DNA of 64,000 nt from Asterochloris sp. CNOR1 (lineage: Eukaryota; Chlorophyta; Trebouxiophyceae; Trebouxiales; Trebouxiaceae). The translations under genes and the position numbers were made by a program. Shown here piece by piece: positions 1 through 12,452 of the stretch (positions are counted from its first letter, which is position 1; each line of letters opens with the position of its first letter). The stretch spans positions 1,550,001-1,614,000 of the forward strand of contig OZ017756.1 in NCBI GenBank assembly GCA_963969365.1, read 5' to 3'. The notes beneath the pieces are model-generated. The model saw only the letters and a program-made list of their open reading frames with translations, had not been told where the DNA came from and searched no databases.

Positions 1-410
1 AAAGGCTGAGACTATAAGATGTGCAGCGTGCAAGATGCCCAATGGCATCGCATGCTCGCACTGTGGGAGATCCTATTTGCAGGATTGTGGGCTCAGCAGG
101 TCGTCATCTCCCTATGGATGGTGCCTGCTAAGCAAGCCCATGCACTACAAGGGGGTGAGGAAGTTGTCATTGCCCAAGCAGCAGCATCCTGCATCAACTG
201 TGCAAAGATGCTTGCAGCAGCTAAGCAGCACATGAAGAGTAGCTTGGCTGTCGCTCCTCATGTGCAGAGCGCATGCACTGCACACTATACAGGCATTTGC
301 AGAAGTTCTGTGTACATGGCCCAAGGCAAATTCGTCACCCCCGGCTGATGCAAAGCAGCCTGCACGACCCCTCAAGGGACACACAGGGCCTGCAACAGCC
401 CACATCTCAC
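1..410. other. left-edge stretch, presumed KAS III intron
   Basis: No further KAS III exon could be found here on the minus strand, so this is probably the 3' part of an intron whose next exon lies outside the window. A short plus-strand frame at about 20-90 has two CxxC pairs but no start, homology or partner exon that I can support. Confidence 0.4.
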
Positions 411-2013
411 ATTTAGGTGCTTCTGCCCGTCACCATTGCTGTGCATGTCAGCCCCCAACAGGCTGCAAGCCTCGTCCTGTTGCGTCATCAGCACGGCGCC
501 TGAGCCGTCACCAAATAGAATGCAAGTGGCTGCAGACACAGGAAGACGTCAACATTGCTGCCCACAAGTTGTCACCAAGCTGCTTTTGACGGGCCCAGTC
601 AGTGTCAGTTGGTAATGGTAATGGCTTTGCAGCACAAAGGAGGCAGTGGCGGCTACTACTGCACAGGTGGTCAGGCTGCTATGCTGGCCAGAACTGTCAC
701 AGCAGGCTCCAGCCTGCAAAGCTTCGGTGGGGGCCAACAGAGCTGCAACACAGCCTGGGGCCATTGTGTTCCACGTACAGCTCTGCTGCTCTGCTCACCT
801 GCTACAACTCAGCCTGCTCAGCAACAGGTACAAGCCAAATGCATGAGACAGATGCCTGTCTGCTGCATGCCCAGGATGCAATGAGGGCTCACATCTGTCA
901 CGCCAGTCCACATATCTGGACAGGGCATCAGCACCTATGACCAGGATGTTGCGGCACATGCCCGTCCTGATGAACTGCGCAGCAGTCACCACACCAAGCA
1001 CAAAGCCACTGCAGGCGGCCGTCAGATCCATTGCAGTGGCGTTATGGGCGCCAATGATCTGTTGTACCTGCAGCAATTCTGTTGATGTTCCCCAATGTAG
1101 GTGACCAGCCTTGCAGAGCAGCAGTGCAGGCACAAGGCCAGGCACAGCCCAAGCCTGACGCCAGCAGGAGGCAGCCTCTCAAGGTCCCTCTTCAGACAAA
1201 AGGGCTTGTGCTCTGAAGCACAAGACTTGTATGGCAGGCTGCCAAGACAGGGAGCAGTGCAAAACAGCTGGGTGTCCCTCACAGGCCACCAGGAGCCACC
1301 TGGGTCGCTCTTACTGCATCTGTGCCCCCGGCAGACCTGACAATCACCTGGCAGGCGCTCCCAAACAAGTCATCAGGGCTGGATGTGGCCAGTAAAATCA
1401 TGTCCACGTCCTCAGGTGCCACGCCAGCCATCTCCAGAGCTAGCTGTGCTGACTTAGCAGCATGGTCGCTCAAGTTCTCATTGCGCCCCAGGATGTGCCG
1501 CTGCCGGATGCCCGTCCTCTGCAGGTAGCAGCCAGGGATGCTGAATGGCTGGCCCCTCCCGTTTGTCAGCCAGCGCCATGCTCCCCCGTAGGCCTGCTTG
1601 CATGCTGTTTGCATGCACAAAAGGTCAGCAGGGTGCATGCACCTCACCTGTCTGATCCAATCATCATCAGTGTCCACAAGCTTCTCGAGATCAGCATTGG
1701 TGAGCACTGCTGATGGCGCGGAACTGCCGCAGCCCGCCAGCTTGCAGCCTGCAAGGCCCCTGCCTGGCCGTGCAGACGCAGTCTCGTTGGGGACTGCTGC
1801 AGAGGCTCTCAACAGGCACAGCCGGCGACAATGAGGCCTGTGCAAGCCTTCAAGATTGGGTTGCCAATGCCTATGCTGCCTGATTGTCTTGCTTCTGCAC
1901 AGCCTATGATTTTGGCTGTGAATGCTGCGATGCAACAGGCTACTGTGTGAATGGCAAGCGGAGCATTGATCAGGAATGGTGCTGGTCATGAGGCAGCAGC
2001 AGAGGCCCTGCAC
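411..2013 (-). CDS. 3-oxoacyl-ACP synthase III (KAS III), plastid-targeted, 3' end outside window
   Basis: Condenses acetyl-CoA with malonyl-ACP to start plastid fatty-acid synthesis. Exons on the minus strand: 2013-1648, 1518-1348, 1067-893, 529-411; junction phases all fit. The first exon gives a Ser/Arg-rich leader, then [20 protein letters not shown] and VDTDDDWI. The next two encode [18 protein letters not shown] and the active-site cysteine in [12 protein letters not shown], then [16 protein letters not shown]. The last exon in the window encodes [15 protein letters not shown] and [11 protein letters not shown]. The C-terminal third with the catalytic His and Asn (HQAN region) is not visible; a donor GTGAG follows at 410, so the rest should lie left of the window. 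The start is uncertain (ATG at 2013 or at 1987). It is divergent to the GT90 gene starting at 2196. Confidence 0.9.
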
Positions 2014-2195
2014 CGCGGATTGATCTGGGCCAGCAATGCTCAGAGTGGCGATGCAGTCCTGGCGATGGTCAGTCTGGCCATTTCATTATTATCCGCTTGA
2101 ACGGTCTGCATGAATAGTCTGCATGCCGTTGCTGCTTCAGCTGGCTGCATTCCCTTGTTACGAAGCGTGGCCCGCACAGTGTTGTGAAGTCTGTA

Positions 2196-5100
2196 ATGGC
2201 ATGGGACTTCATGAGGACCAGGCCGCTCTTGGTGTGTGTCTGCCTGATTCATGCAGCAACCATGTGTCAGGTGAGTGATGTGACCTGCCCAACCATATTT
2301 GGCATACAAGGATGGGAGAAATGATGTTGTGCAATCCACGCTGCAGGCCCAGACTGTCAGCTCTCCAGGCGCTGCAGAGCAGCTGTTACAACAAATTTCA
2401 CAAGACCTAGGCCCCTTCAGAGATGGCATCTCCCAAAACATGGTGGAACAGGTATACTGCTCGCAGTTTGACCCCGGCTTCAGAGTGCAGATCATTAATA
2501 ACCGGGTATACATAGCAGGTGAGGCTGCCCTAGGTCGCCTGGTTGAGCAACATGGCAGCTCAGCCCACTCAGATTGACTGGGCGCTCACGCGTAGCTCTC
2601 TCAGGTTGCCTAGCATCAATGGCAATCTATCTGCAGGTGAAATCTATTGGGTCCCTTGGACCCAGAGCAGGAATAGGAACATCAAGCTGCAGCTCCTGGA
2701 TGTTGCACGGCACCATGACCTTCCCGATGTGGACATGTGAGCTGCCCAGCATGCAGTGCCAGGACTGCTCAGAGCTGACTGCAGGCTGCTAGAACTGCCT
2801 CACAGAGTGCGCCATGCTGATGTGCCTGACTTGAAGTGCCTGGCATACGGATCCACCCATGGTGTCTGGAAGAGGTGATACAATTAGTCACCACAAGTAG
2901 TGTAGACGGCAGCTGCTTGGGCTCACGCATATACAGTCTGCTCAGCTCTGGCAATCAGGTCTTGTTTAGGTCTCAGCAGGCTCACATCATCGTTCTGCCC
3001 TGCCTCAGGTACATCAACAGTGATGACTGGGTGTACGAGGCACAGACAGGAGTCAGCAACGCCTGCCCCGACCAGGGCCCCATACTCTCACAGGTGAGCC
3101 CCTGCATGCACACCCAGCCCCACACAGACAAGGCTGGCAAGCACTGCCATGCAGCACAGCTCACCACAGGGAGTCTGCCATCTGTGCTGCATGGTGATGC
3201 TTGATTGGTATCGGGAGCACGGGGCAGCAGAATGGCAAAGAGCGCTGCCCCTAACAGCCTGCATGGTGGACTCTGCTGCATGTTGCGGATGCTGGCTCCT
3301 GAGGATGCATTTAGCTGGTTGACTGTTCTGCAGCCCAATCAATTGGTGATGGACACTGCCTAATGCAAGCTGAGGGTAAATATCCTCACTGACAGCTGTG
3401 TGGAGCTCAAGATTGTGACCCAGTACTAATGATGCCACCCCCTGGCCTGCAGTCCAAGCACAAGTTGCGTGAACATATCATTCTGTTCCCAGACCACACC
3501 TTCCAAGACTGGCAGGAAGATGAGACCCCGGGCTGGGCTGCACTGCAGTATCTGATGCTGAAGGCTGCAGACGTCTTCCCCTGGGCAGGCCGCCTGTCCC
3601 AGGTCTTTTTCAGGGGATCCAGCAAGACAGGTGAGGGGCTTCTCTGGGCTGGCGCCCATGCACGGCTTGCTGGGGCGGCCTGCAGCATGACAGATGCTGG
3701 GGCCATCCTCTGCTGTACAGCACATAAACTCGAGCTGAGCCTCCAGTGCTGTAGCAGGAAGCTTGACCCTGCAGCCTCACAGGCTGCAGGCAGGGGTAGC
3801 TGCACTGCAATGGCAGGCCAGAGCCTGCCTCTGCCTGCAGCCTTGCCTGGGCATGGAAGCAGGAGACAGGCTGGTGCTGTTCCAGCCACAAACCAATTGT
3901 GCGGCTCGCTGCGCAGGCAATAGAGGCATCATTGAGCCCTACGAGCTGGGAACATATGATGGCTTGGATGTCAAAGTCTGGGACTGGGGCCCAGATGTCA
4001 CAAGGTGTGGCCCCGAAGTCGTGCTGATTGACAGTGCACTTGCCTGCATGCTACCCATGGAGACCCCCTCACGATGCCTGATCAAGCCTCACCATCAAAC
4101 AGTGGCTTGCAGATACCCTAGCAGCTCCAGGCTGCTGTAGCATGACCAGTGCCTTGCTCTGCTGAGTGAGCACAGCCCACCATTGCCGGCGCCGCTGACA
4201 CTAGTGCTGCAAGGCAGTTTAAGCACCAGCATTGCTGCCAGCAGCGGCATGACAGATGTGCTTCTCAAAGCCAGCTGCTGCACAACCACTGGGACCCCTG
4301 CAGGTCTGGGTTTGTGGGGCTCCCCGAGCACTGCAGGTACAAGTACCTGCTCAATTGGCCAGGCCACACATACACGGCACGGCTCAAGTCGTTGCTGCTG
4401 TGTGGCTCCGTGGTGATCTTCCCTGACAATGGGTGGTATGAGTTTTACTACCCCCTGCTTCGGCATGGAGAAAATATCATCATGATGGGGCCTCTCACAC
4501 AGCCCAGCGATGTGACACACAACCTCACAGAGGTGGTGCAGGTGGGTGCTCATGTGCAGCTGGTGGCATACGGCTTTGAGTGCTGCTATCTGTCTGGCCA
4601 AACCTGAGGGCTCCAAAACTCTACACCAAGGCAGGGAGCAGGGCCTGGGTCCTGACTGAGTGCGCCAAGTCAGTGGCCCGCATCGCTGGGCATAAGTCGC
4701 TCTGCTCAGCTACCATGTTTCTTATGCTGGCCAGTGGCCTTGCTGGCTGGCACATTGTGCTCTGTTATGCTCTTCTGCCACACCAACAGACCCCTCTTCT
4801 GCAGGTTCTGCATAAGCATGACAGGCAATGTGAGCCGGTTGACGAGTGTGCTGTGACCCTTTAGCAGCCTTGCCCTGCAGGTGCTGCGCAAGCATGATGC
4901 CCGATCTGAGCAGATGGGCAGGGCTGCCCAGCACCTGGCCATGGACGTATTACACCCAGAGAATATCAGAAAATATTGGCTGCGTCTCATTCAGGAGTAT
5001 GCCAAGCTGCAGGCAAGCAAGCACCTGGAGTGCTGCATCTCCTGCACAACCGCTAGGCAGCCTATCTGCAGTGATGCCCCCATATGAGCATCATGGCGTG

Positions 5101-5815
5101 ATTGCTGTTGCATACCTGGCTGTGCCTTGCAAAGGCAATGCTGGCAAGGTGCCAGTCGATATCTTTCAGGGTGGCCCTCTGTTTGCAGACATTCCAGCCC
5201 ACGCTGCATCCCGACAGCCTGACGCTGGGGCAGAGTCTTACGCACCCTACATTTGTCAGTCTGGAGGGGCGTACCTGTGCAGTGTGTGGGCACAATGCCC
5301 CTGCAGGCAGCCGCTTTAAGCTGTCCCTGCAGCAGCAGGTGTCAGACAGTGCCCACATGGCAAGCGATGCTGCTGCAGCAGAGCAGGAAGCCATAGCAGC
5401 CGCCCAGCAGGCGGCTGCACAGGCAGCAGCTGAGGCTGCTGTGAGTAGCGAGGACTCAAATGCTGCTGCTGCTGCTGCTGCAGCAGCAGCACAGCAGGCG
5501 GCAGGTGCCCAGCAAGCAGCAGAGGCTGCAGGGCAGGACCCGCTGGCAGCACAGGCCGCGCAACATGCTGCTGCAAGCACTGCTGCGGCTGCTGTGCAGC
5601 TGGAGGCCCAGCAGGCTGCTGCCTCTGCACAGTGGACACAAGAGGTCCGGCCCGACGCAGGCGATACTGCAAGCATGCAAGCTGGGATCAATAAGGAGCG
5701 GAGTGACGCTGAGACTGCTCAACATGCCAGCCCTCAGCCACAGGAACGCACAAGACATTCAAGGAATCATCATCTGGTCCACCCAGGAGGTCATGGTGAA
5801 GCGCCCAGAGTTTAA
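2196..5815 (+). CDS. CAP10/GT90-family glycosyltransferase, copy 1, with Ala/Gln-rich tail
   Basis: Likely an ER/Golgi O-glycosyltransferase of the CAP10 (GT90, POGLUT/KDELC-like) family; acceptor unknown. Exons: 2196-2270, 2347-2518, 2637-2736, 3009-3093, 3453-3630, 3917-4004, 4304-4541, 4881-5012, 5189-5815 (564 aa). Exon 1 encodes a signal peptide (MRTRPLLVCVCLIHA region). Family landmarks in order: GISQNMVEQVYC, LPDVDMYINSDDW, CPDQGPILSQ, ILFPDHTFQDWQ, the FFRGSSKTG box, EHCRYKYLLNWPG, ARLKSLLLCGSVVIFPDNG, then a CxxC motif (TCAVCGHNAP). The last about 150 residues are an Ala/Gln-rich low-complexity tail that copy 2 at 27.6-31.8 kb lacks. The intron after 5012 has a GC donor (CAG|GCAAGC), supported by alignment with copy 2, which has no intron there. 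The ATG at 2196 was chosen because it opens the hydrophobic leader; 2211 is an alternative. Confidence 0.9.
4794..4835 (+). repeat. copy of the GT90-1 exon 8 acceptor edge
   Basis: TCTGCAGGTTCTGCATAAGC then ATGACAGGCAATGTGAG mimics the real junction at 4873-4912 (CCTGCAGGTGCTGCGCAAGC then ATGATGCCCGATCTGAG), about 80 bp downstream. Confidence 0.9.
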
Positions 5816-6451
5816 CAGCCAGGCAGCCTTCTGGGCACTTTGCATTGCTCCTGGGCCCCTTTTTGACAAGCCTCTACCGCTGATAACTTCCTTCTCCTGT
5901 TGTGAACATCCCCCATGAACGTGTTAGTCACAAGCTCAGCAGGATTTTGCAACGCCTGCCACTACCCTTGTGTCCAGGCCTCCTTTTGAATTGATTACTG
6001 AGTGTCAGCTGGTTTAATATACCATACCTGTTATTGTGTGACTCCATAGTCAGCACGGCTGTTCAACACGGCCACATGGGTCACCACAGAACAGCTACAG
6101 CTAGGTTCTCATATCACAACTGGGGGTGACTCCAGCCCACTTCAAAACAAACACTTGACAACAATTGTTTCAGATGTAGTGGTAGCTGTTGCAGGCTGCT
6201 CATACATTTTAGCCATATGCACACAGAGGATTACATGCAGTTGATTATGCGCTGCCTTTCAGGAACCATCATGGGAATGAATTCAGGCATCATCTGACAT
6301 CCACACTTCAGGATTAGACAGCAGTGCAGTCAGCACAATACAGAAGGGACTTGAATAGAGCTCTGCTTCACCAAAAAATGGGCCATAACGATGTTTGATG
6401 CATTGGGGCTTGACACAGGCTATTTTGAGGTTGGACTTTACAGTCCTTTTC
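5816..6451. other. convergent intergenic region
   Basis: This lies between the stop codons of GT90 copy 1 (+) and the AUX1-like gene (-), so it should hold both 3' UTRs and terminators. I see no coding signal. TGTAA-type polyadenylation candidates for the minus gene read as TTACA on the plus strand near 6228 and 6435. Confidence 0.5.
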
Positions 6452-9400
6452 TCAAAGTAAGGTATGGTAGGGTGCAGGTGCGTGCGCAGGTGCATGCACC
6501 ATGTGTACAACTGGCTTGGGGCATTGGTAGCACTTTGCAAACCATTTGAATGTGTGCACATTAGCCACAAGCTGCTTGACGGAGTATGTCACCCCGCCTC
6601 CAAACTGCGCCAGGAAGACCAGGATGAGCACAACCTGCATGCACGTAGGAAAGGTGTCTTGAGGATGGTCTTTCAGAACCAGAAGTATTTGCATGATGAG
6701 AGGCGTGGCTCTGCCAGTCAGCTGCTTGAGGGTTGACAGCATGCGATGAACTTACATTGAGTATCTTGAGGGGCGCCCACTTCCACTTGGCCAGGACCCT
6801 GTATCATCAATTCACTTATTGATATCATGGCACCCTTGAAACAGCTGGGAGGCACAGGGAGGATGGTTGCCAGGTCACGCAGCTAGCTGACCGCACCCAG
6901 AGTTCCAGTCAGGGCAAGGCGCAGACTTGGCAACGCTGAGAGGCTGCAATGACGTCACGCACCTGGGCACCTTCACCGGGCAGTTATCTCGGGCAGCCTG
7001 GGTCCGGTAGTGCCACAAAAAGGCCTGCAGCAAGGTGCTTCCATGAGCCTGGATGTGCAGCACAGTAGCTGGCCTCTCAGACAGGGCACTGTATGTATGC
7101 AGGGATGCTGAGGGGCAAAGGAAGCAAGGCACCTTCATGTGCACGCTGGGGGGGAGAGGATTTTGGGGGGGGGGGGGGGGGGGGGGGATGGCTGGTCATG
7201 CAGGCAGGAGCAGCCAGGAGTGCATGGATGTGATGTGCAGTGCAGTGATAGGCCATGCAGGCAGGGGCCTCACCGCACACGGCAGGATGAAGGCCGTAAA
7301 CGAAGTTGTGAACGCGTTGAACAGTGAGTTCATGGTGCCATACTGCAGGCAGGCCATGAGGCTGGTTCATTAAGAGATACGTGGAAGCCTACGATGAAGG
7401 AGCCAAATGACAAGCTGGGGCAGCAAGGCAAACAGCTGACATGTGAGGCATGTAAACTGAGGCAGGCATCTGATGCGCAGTGAGTACACAGCAGCTACTG
7501 TGCCCCAGTGAAGACAAACAGCTGCCTGGCTGGGAGCAACTCACAAATGGCAGAGCGAGGGAGATGAGCCAGATGAGGGCTAACACAGGGGTACGGGACG
7601 GCAGGCGGATGTACCAGGCCAGGTGATGGGTGCGGATCAGCCTCTCCCACCTGCATGTGCACAAGAAAGAAAAACATCAGTGAGGGCTTTGAAGGGCAAG
7701 CAGGAGGAGGTGTGGGCATGATGCTGACACGTTCAGCTGTGTTCCTTCAAATGGGTGCTGCTCTGCCAGACGGAGGTGCCAGCGAGCTGGCTGGACCCTG
7801 GCCTCTGGCCTGGCAGCATCCATGGTCTGTGCTGCACTCAAGCATGTGAGCAGTGGACTCACATCCAGAGGAGGGGCACAGTGTGCAGAGTGAAGGCTGA
7901 TATATTGTGGATCAGCATCATGTACACCTGCAGCGCCCCAGGTCAGTGTCAGGCAGGTTGTGCTGACTCAATGCAGAGGTGAGGGGGCACATGCCAACAG
8001 TGTTGTGACCTGTGTTGGGGTGGCATCCTCAGCTATCGCACAGCATCAGCAGCCTGGCTGCCTGCACACCCTTCATCTCACCGATGCAGACTTCCAGTTG
8101 CTGTTCGGCAGGATGGAATAGACGTTGGCCTGTGCTATGATTTCTGTGGGAAAGGCCAGCACAATGGCAGCAGAGTGAGGATACAGAAGCAGGAAATTCC
8201 TGCAGGCATGCAGACACTGTGTGAAGTGGGGCAGCACCAGTGTCGGGATTGCAGCTGCGGGAGGGCTCCTGTGGGATCTATAGCGCATGATGGGGGGGCA
8301 CCATCAGATGTGGATGAGCAGCAGCAGGAAGCTCACACACACATGCACTCCAGATTGAGGGGCAGCTTTGCGCTTGGGACCAGCCAGCACAGGGCGAAGC
8401 TGGCAGGTATGCACCAGTCAGCAGCAAGCCCCAGCACGGGGGCTGCCCTTGACAGCCAGTATGTGTGCAGCGCAGGCCAGAGGGAATTCAAGACAGTGCC
8501 GCAGCTACACGAGCATGGTTTTCTCACCAGATCAGGGCCATGAAGCTGGCAATGCTCATCTTCCGGCTTTGCCTGCAGAAGTGTTACCAAACATGTTCAG
8601 CACATGGGTATTTTGTTGTGGGCATAGCAGCCAAAAGAGGAGCTTGGCAGCTGCAACCTGCAGGTGCAGCTACACGATGCTAAACTGCTGTGCAGACTTT
8701 GCTGTGCATCACAATACCGCTGCAGGGCGGACCAAAGCTATGCAAGCATAACTTGCTGTGCACCCAAGATCCCAAGCCCCTGCAGGACGCCACAAGCAGC
8801 AGTCTCAAAGCCTGGCTCTCCCAGTTGTGCAGGCAGGCACACCCTGCTGTACCTCATAGCATCCATGACCTCCATCTGAATGGAGTGCCCACCAGCACCA
8901 ATTACGGCAGCCCCCAGGAAGAAGCCTTGAGCAGAAACGGGACCCCTGCAGCCACAGTGGCAAATCTGCAGATCAGGTGGAGTGCAGGCCCTTGGAATGC
9001 TGCAGGAATCACGCAGTCCATGCTTTGCAGCTGCTCTGAGTGGTCCAGCTGTTGAGGAAAGTGTGCTACACCGAGGTCAGTCTGCGGTGCACGTGACAGG
9101 CACTTCACTATGGCAATTTGTCATCATGTTCTGCATGCTGTACTGCGACAGCCAGGGAGCTCACCTGGAGAAGACCCCAGGACGGATGCCGTGTGAAGCA
9201 GCGTAGATGAAGAAGTAAAGGCAGCTGAAGTTGGTGCCCACCTGCAGCAGCCGTCAGGATGGAGTCCTTGCCTGGGACATTGATGTTTTACAAAAATGTA
9301 CTGCTGGCATGCGCACAGTCTAGCTGCCGTCATGAAGCCTACTTGGCAGCATGGGATCACTTGCAGGGCCATCTGCCAGCAGCTGGGCAAGCTCCTGGAC

Positions 9401-11733
9401 TAATCAGACAAACTGGCAGGAGCACGGACCATTAGCCGTCATGTTCAAGCCGACTCACCAAAGCAATGATGTTGAGGACACGCACAGATCTGAAGCTGGG
9501 CAGGTATCCAAACACCAACAGGATCCCTGCACAGGCACTGGCTTGTCAAGCAAAGCAGCAGCTCCCAGAGCAACAGCAGCCCCCACAGCAAGCTGCCATG
9601 GCTTTGTGATGAAAGCAGCAACCAGCCTGCCAGCCTTTGCTGTGATTTGAGCAAGTCCCTGTGTGGTATATGAGCAATTTCAGCCCTGCAACCAGGTGCC
9701 CTGCCTTTACCTCCCAGAATGAGGCCCCATTCAAACTTGTTGTAGTTTTTGTTGATCGCGTACTGTGAGCCGGCAGACGCAATGATCTGCGCAATGGCCA
9801 CTCCTGCAGCAGCAGCAAGGCGGATCAGCCAATCAGCTGTTGAGTGGGACAAGCTGACTGCAGCAGCGATGGGACTGCAGCTAATGCAGACTAGTCATCA
9901 CTACCATGGCCAGCCCAGCTGCAGACATGCCACCAACAAGGCAGAGGGCCGATGCATTGCATAACTGCTTTGCTGCGCAAAGCAGTCAGGACCGCAAAGC
10001 TGCTGCAGAGCAGGCAGCTTACCAAGAATGTAGATGGCTGTCAGGACCTCTGCAAAAAGTCCCAGCCACCAATTGCCACCAAAGGCAAATCGGATCACGT
10101 CTGCAGGGTGCCAGAGACTGAGTCAGCCCATGAGCAATGCTGCACATGATGGCTGCTTGATGCAATGCATTTGCCAGTGGAGACACTGTGCTGTGTAGAG
10201 ACAGGGCTTCATGTGTCGGCAGAATGCAAGGGCAAGTGGAGCAGCAGCTTGCCATGGTACTGCGTGACTGCCTTCCGTCTGAGGTAGCCATGAGAATCCT
10301 GCAGGCAGATTACGGCTCACACATCAGCAGGTGTGTCCTCTTGCTGACATCAGGCAGCGGAGTCATAGGACCTGACCTGGGTGTCATACCAGGTGCCCTG
10401 CTGCACCTGCAGATCAGCAGAACGCCACAGTATGAGGCCCAACAGTTGAAGTATGCAATGGTCATTCAGGCAGGGACTGAAGAGGGCTTTGCAGCTGGCT
10501 GGTGATCCAGCAATCAAGAGTTGGGCAGAGTAAGTGATGCGCCCAGCAAGTGAGGGCTCCACTTGAGTGGTGCTGCATTGCCTCCTGCCTCTCATTTGGA
10601 GCAACACACAGCACAGACCAGCATGCGCAGCATGGCACAAGCAGAGCTCACCATGTACCGCTTGCGTTCTAGGAACAGAACGACGAGCAGCCACAAGGTG
10701 AAGAAGTTGAGGAAGCCAACGCCAATGCCTACTGTTAGTGCCACAGGAACACCCATAAGAGCCATCTGCAGCAGGGCCAGCACCCATGAGGATGGAGCGC
10801 TGTAAACCCTGGCTCGGGGGGGGGCTTTTTATACTGGCCGGCGCCAGATTTGGTGCAGCTGGGCAAATGCCAGAGGACAGCAGCCCCACGGGGCAGCTGC
10901 AGGCTCACCTGGTAAGGTAGGGTGAGAATTACTTGCCCAACCTGCGCAAGGGACGGTCATCGTCAGCCACGAGGGGAGGGGTGACGTCAGTTTAGTGCTG
11001 CAAGTAGTCATTGACTGCTCAGACAGGCTGCATGCTTACACAGATTGCAGCAATCGGTCAAATTTTTGGGGAGCACAGGAGCTATGCCTGGAAACAGCAG
11101 GGGGATGCTGTCGTCACTTGCCTGTGCGGAGGCACTGGACAGGAAGGAGTCCCAGGCAGTGTGACCCTCCGAAACAAAGCCCTTGCCCACATATAGGGCC
11201 TTGCCGGCCCATGACTTGGGGACTGGCCGCTCTGCAGCAGGCCCATGGACAAGATCAGAGCAAGAGTTAGGGCATGACTGCAGCCGCATCTGCCGTACAT
11301 CGAGGTTGAGCAATCTAGCAATGGCTCATGTTCAGCCTACTTGTCAGGTTGCTGCCCAGGACATCATCCAGCTCATGCTGGGCAGCGGTGCTGTCTGACT
11401 TTTTGTCAGCATCTGAACCGCTTGTGCTGGCTGAGAGCTTGCCCAGGGGCACTCCTTTTCCAGCTGCAGCAGGAGTGTGAGTTTGTTAGCTAGGTGTGAC
11501 ATTAGTGCGAGGCATTGAAGGCATCTGCCAATGACATGTGTAGAGTATGTGCTGTGTTTTGGGCAGCGCAGACCGGGATGCAGACACAACAAGCAGCAGC
11601 TGCGTTGGACAATGGCACCTTCCACTGCAAGTGCATGGCTGGATGCATTTGGCTGGACCACGAAGGCCTCCTCGACCTGATCGACACCGGGGGTACTTTG
11701 AAGCTGACTGAGGGCTGCAGCAGATCCAGCCAT
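6452..11733 (-). CDS. AUX1/LAX-like amino-acid/auxin permease family transporter
   Basis: Integral membrane proton symporter of the amino acid/auxin permease (Aa_trans) family, closest to plant AUX1/LAX. Twenty exons: 11733-11619, 11463-11341, 11231-11122, 10941-10909, 10765-10652, 10406-10377, 10298-10253, 10100-10023, 9803-9711, 9526-9459, 9241-9165, 8945-8853, 8572-8528, 8199-8082, 7927-7863, 7650-7545, 7342-7274, 7024-6963, 6798-6756, 6634-6452 (556 aa; all phases agree). Matches to AUX1 are collinear: DSFLSSASAQVGQVILTLPY, a YHDVIRFAFGGNWW block, IIASAGSQYAIN, YLPSFRSVRV, GAGGHSIQMEVMDAM, EIIAQANVYSILPNSNW, VYMMLIHNISAFTLHTVPLL, and the C-terminal block ending FKWFAKCYQC. The N-terminal about 75 residues before the core look disordered. 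Two introns, with donors at 11121 and 10252, are GC-AG. Auxin as substrate is inference; amino-acid transport is possible. Confidence 0.93.
7165..7187. repeat. 23-base G homopolymer inside an AUX1-like intron
   Basis: An uninterrupted run of G on the plus strand, read as C23 on the coding strand of the AUX1-like gene, lies in the intron between the exons at 7342-7274 and 7024-6963. Its length is likely to be uncertain for sequencing reasons. Confidence 0.95.
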
Positions 11734-12245
11734 CGTGTCCGATTGCAGCCTGAGCAGAGCGACCTGCTAAGTATCCCAACACCCATGGCAGCACCCATCA
11801 GGACACGTGCACGCAACAGCAGCTTGCGGGGGCACACCCTGTTGACCTATGACTGAACCCAGAATTCACACTTCATATGGCGGGAAGGCATATCCTCTTT
11901 GGGCACTGGCTGCAGCCAGATCTGGCGGAATGGTTGTTGTTTGTGAGGATCTTGCTGACGTGCCTGGTAGCTTCAGCAGCAGGCCAGATTGCCCCTGTCC
12001 CTGCTCAAGTTTTTGCAGTGATGGTGCTGCCAATTGCAAGGACCTGATCTCCAAATCGGCCTGGGAACGTTCCAGCTCTGGTTTGCTTGGCAAACCTGAT
12101 GCTAAGACACTGTCATGTGACATGCTCGGCGGCCTGCCACATCAAGAGCACCGCCTCCAAGCTGCACACAGCAGCAGCTGGTGGAGTCTGCTAGCTGGTT
12201 GCAGCTGACGCACTGTGAGCAGCTGATGCATCTTAGGCACCTATC
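11734..12245. promoter_or_regulatory. divergent 5' intergenic region
   Basis: Upstream of the AUX1-like start (ATG at 11733, minus strand) and of plus-strand coding further right. It presumably contains the AUX1-like promoter. Open frames on both strands here (for example 11866-12123 minus) have no recognisable homology or splice partner. No clear TATA box was identified. Confidence 0.35.
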
Positions 12246-12452
12246 ATGGGCCGGCCACCGCCTGAGCCAGCCTCAGACAAAGCCTGGTGGCCCTGCTGGT
12301 GTCTTTCCTTTCCCTTATGGGGAGGCAGCTCCGGCAAGTACAGTCATCAGCACCACGGCCTCTCTGAGCAGGCCGCAGCTGATGACACCAGTAGTGCCAG
12401 CAATAACCTTAGCCGGTCCAGTGCCCATCCTCTGCCACCTGTAGTGAAGTGA
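12246..12452 (+). CDS. possible first exon, low-complexity Ser/Pro-rich, unassigned
   Basis: An ATG-initiated frame (starting MGRPPPEPASDKAWW, ending near HPLPPVVK) runs to a possible donor, AAG|GTGATG, close to 12449. Composition resembles an N-terminal disordered region. It may be the true start of the unrecognised gene at 13288-22548 or a short separate gene. No homology is recognised, and intervening exons between 12.5 and 13.3 kb could not be settled. Confidence 0.25.
   Translation: MGRPPPEPASDKAWWPCWCLSFPLWGGSSGKYSHQHHGLSEQAAADDTSSASNNLSRSSAHPLPPVVK

Noticed and set aside
20-90. two CxxC pairs suggesting a zinc ribbon
   Set aside because: Too short, at the window edge, no second exon, and it lies where a KAS III intron is expected on the other strand.
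7165-7187. G23 run as a functional quadruplex or regulatory element
   Set aside because: It lies inside an intron, could be a sequencing artefact in length, and nothing else supports a role.
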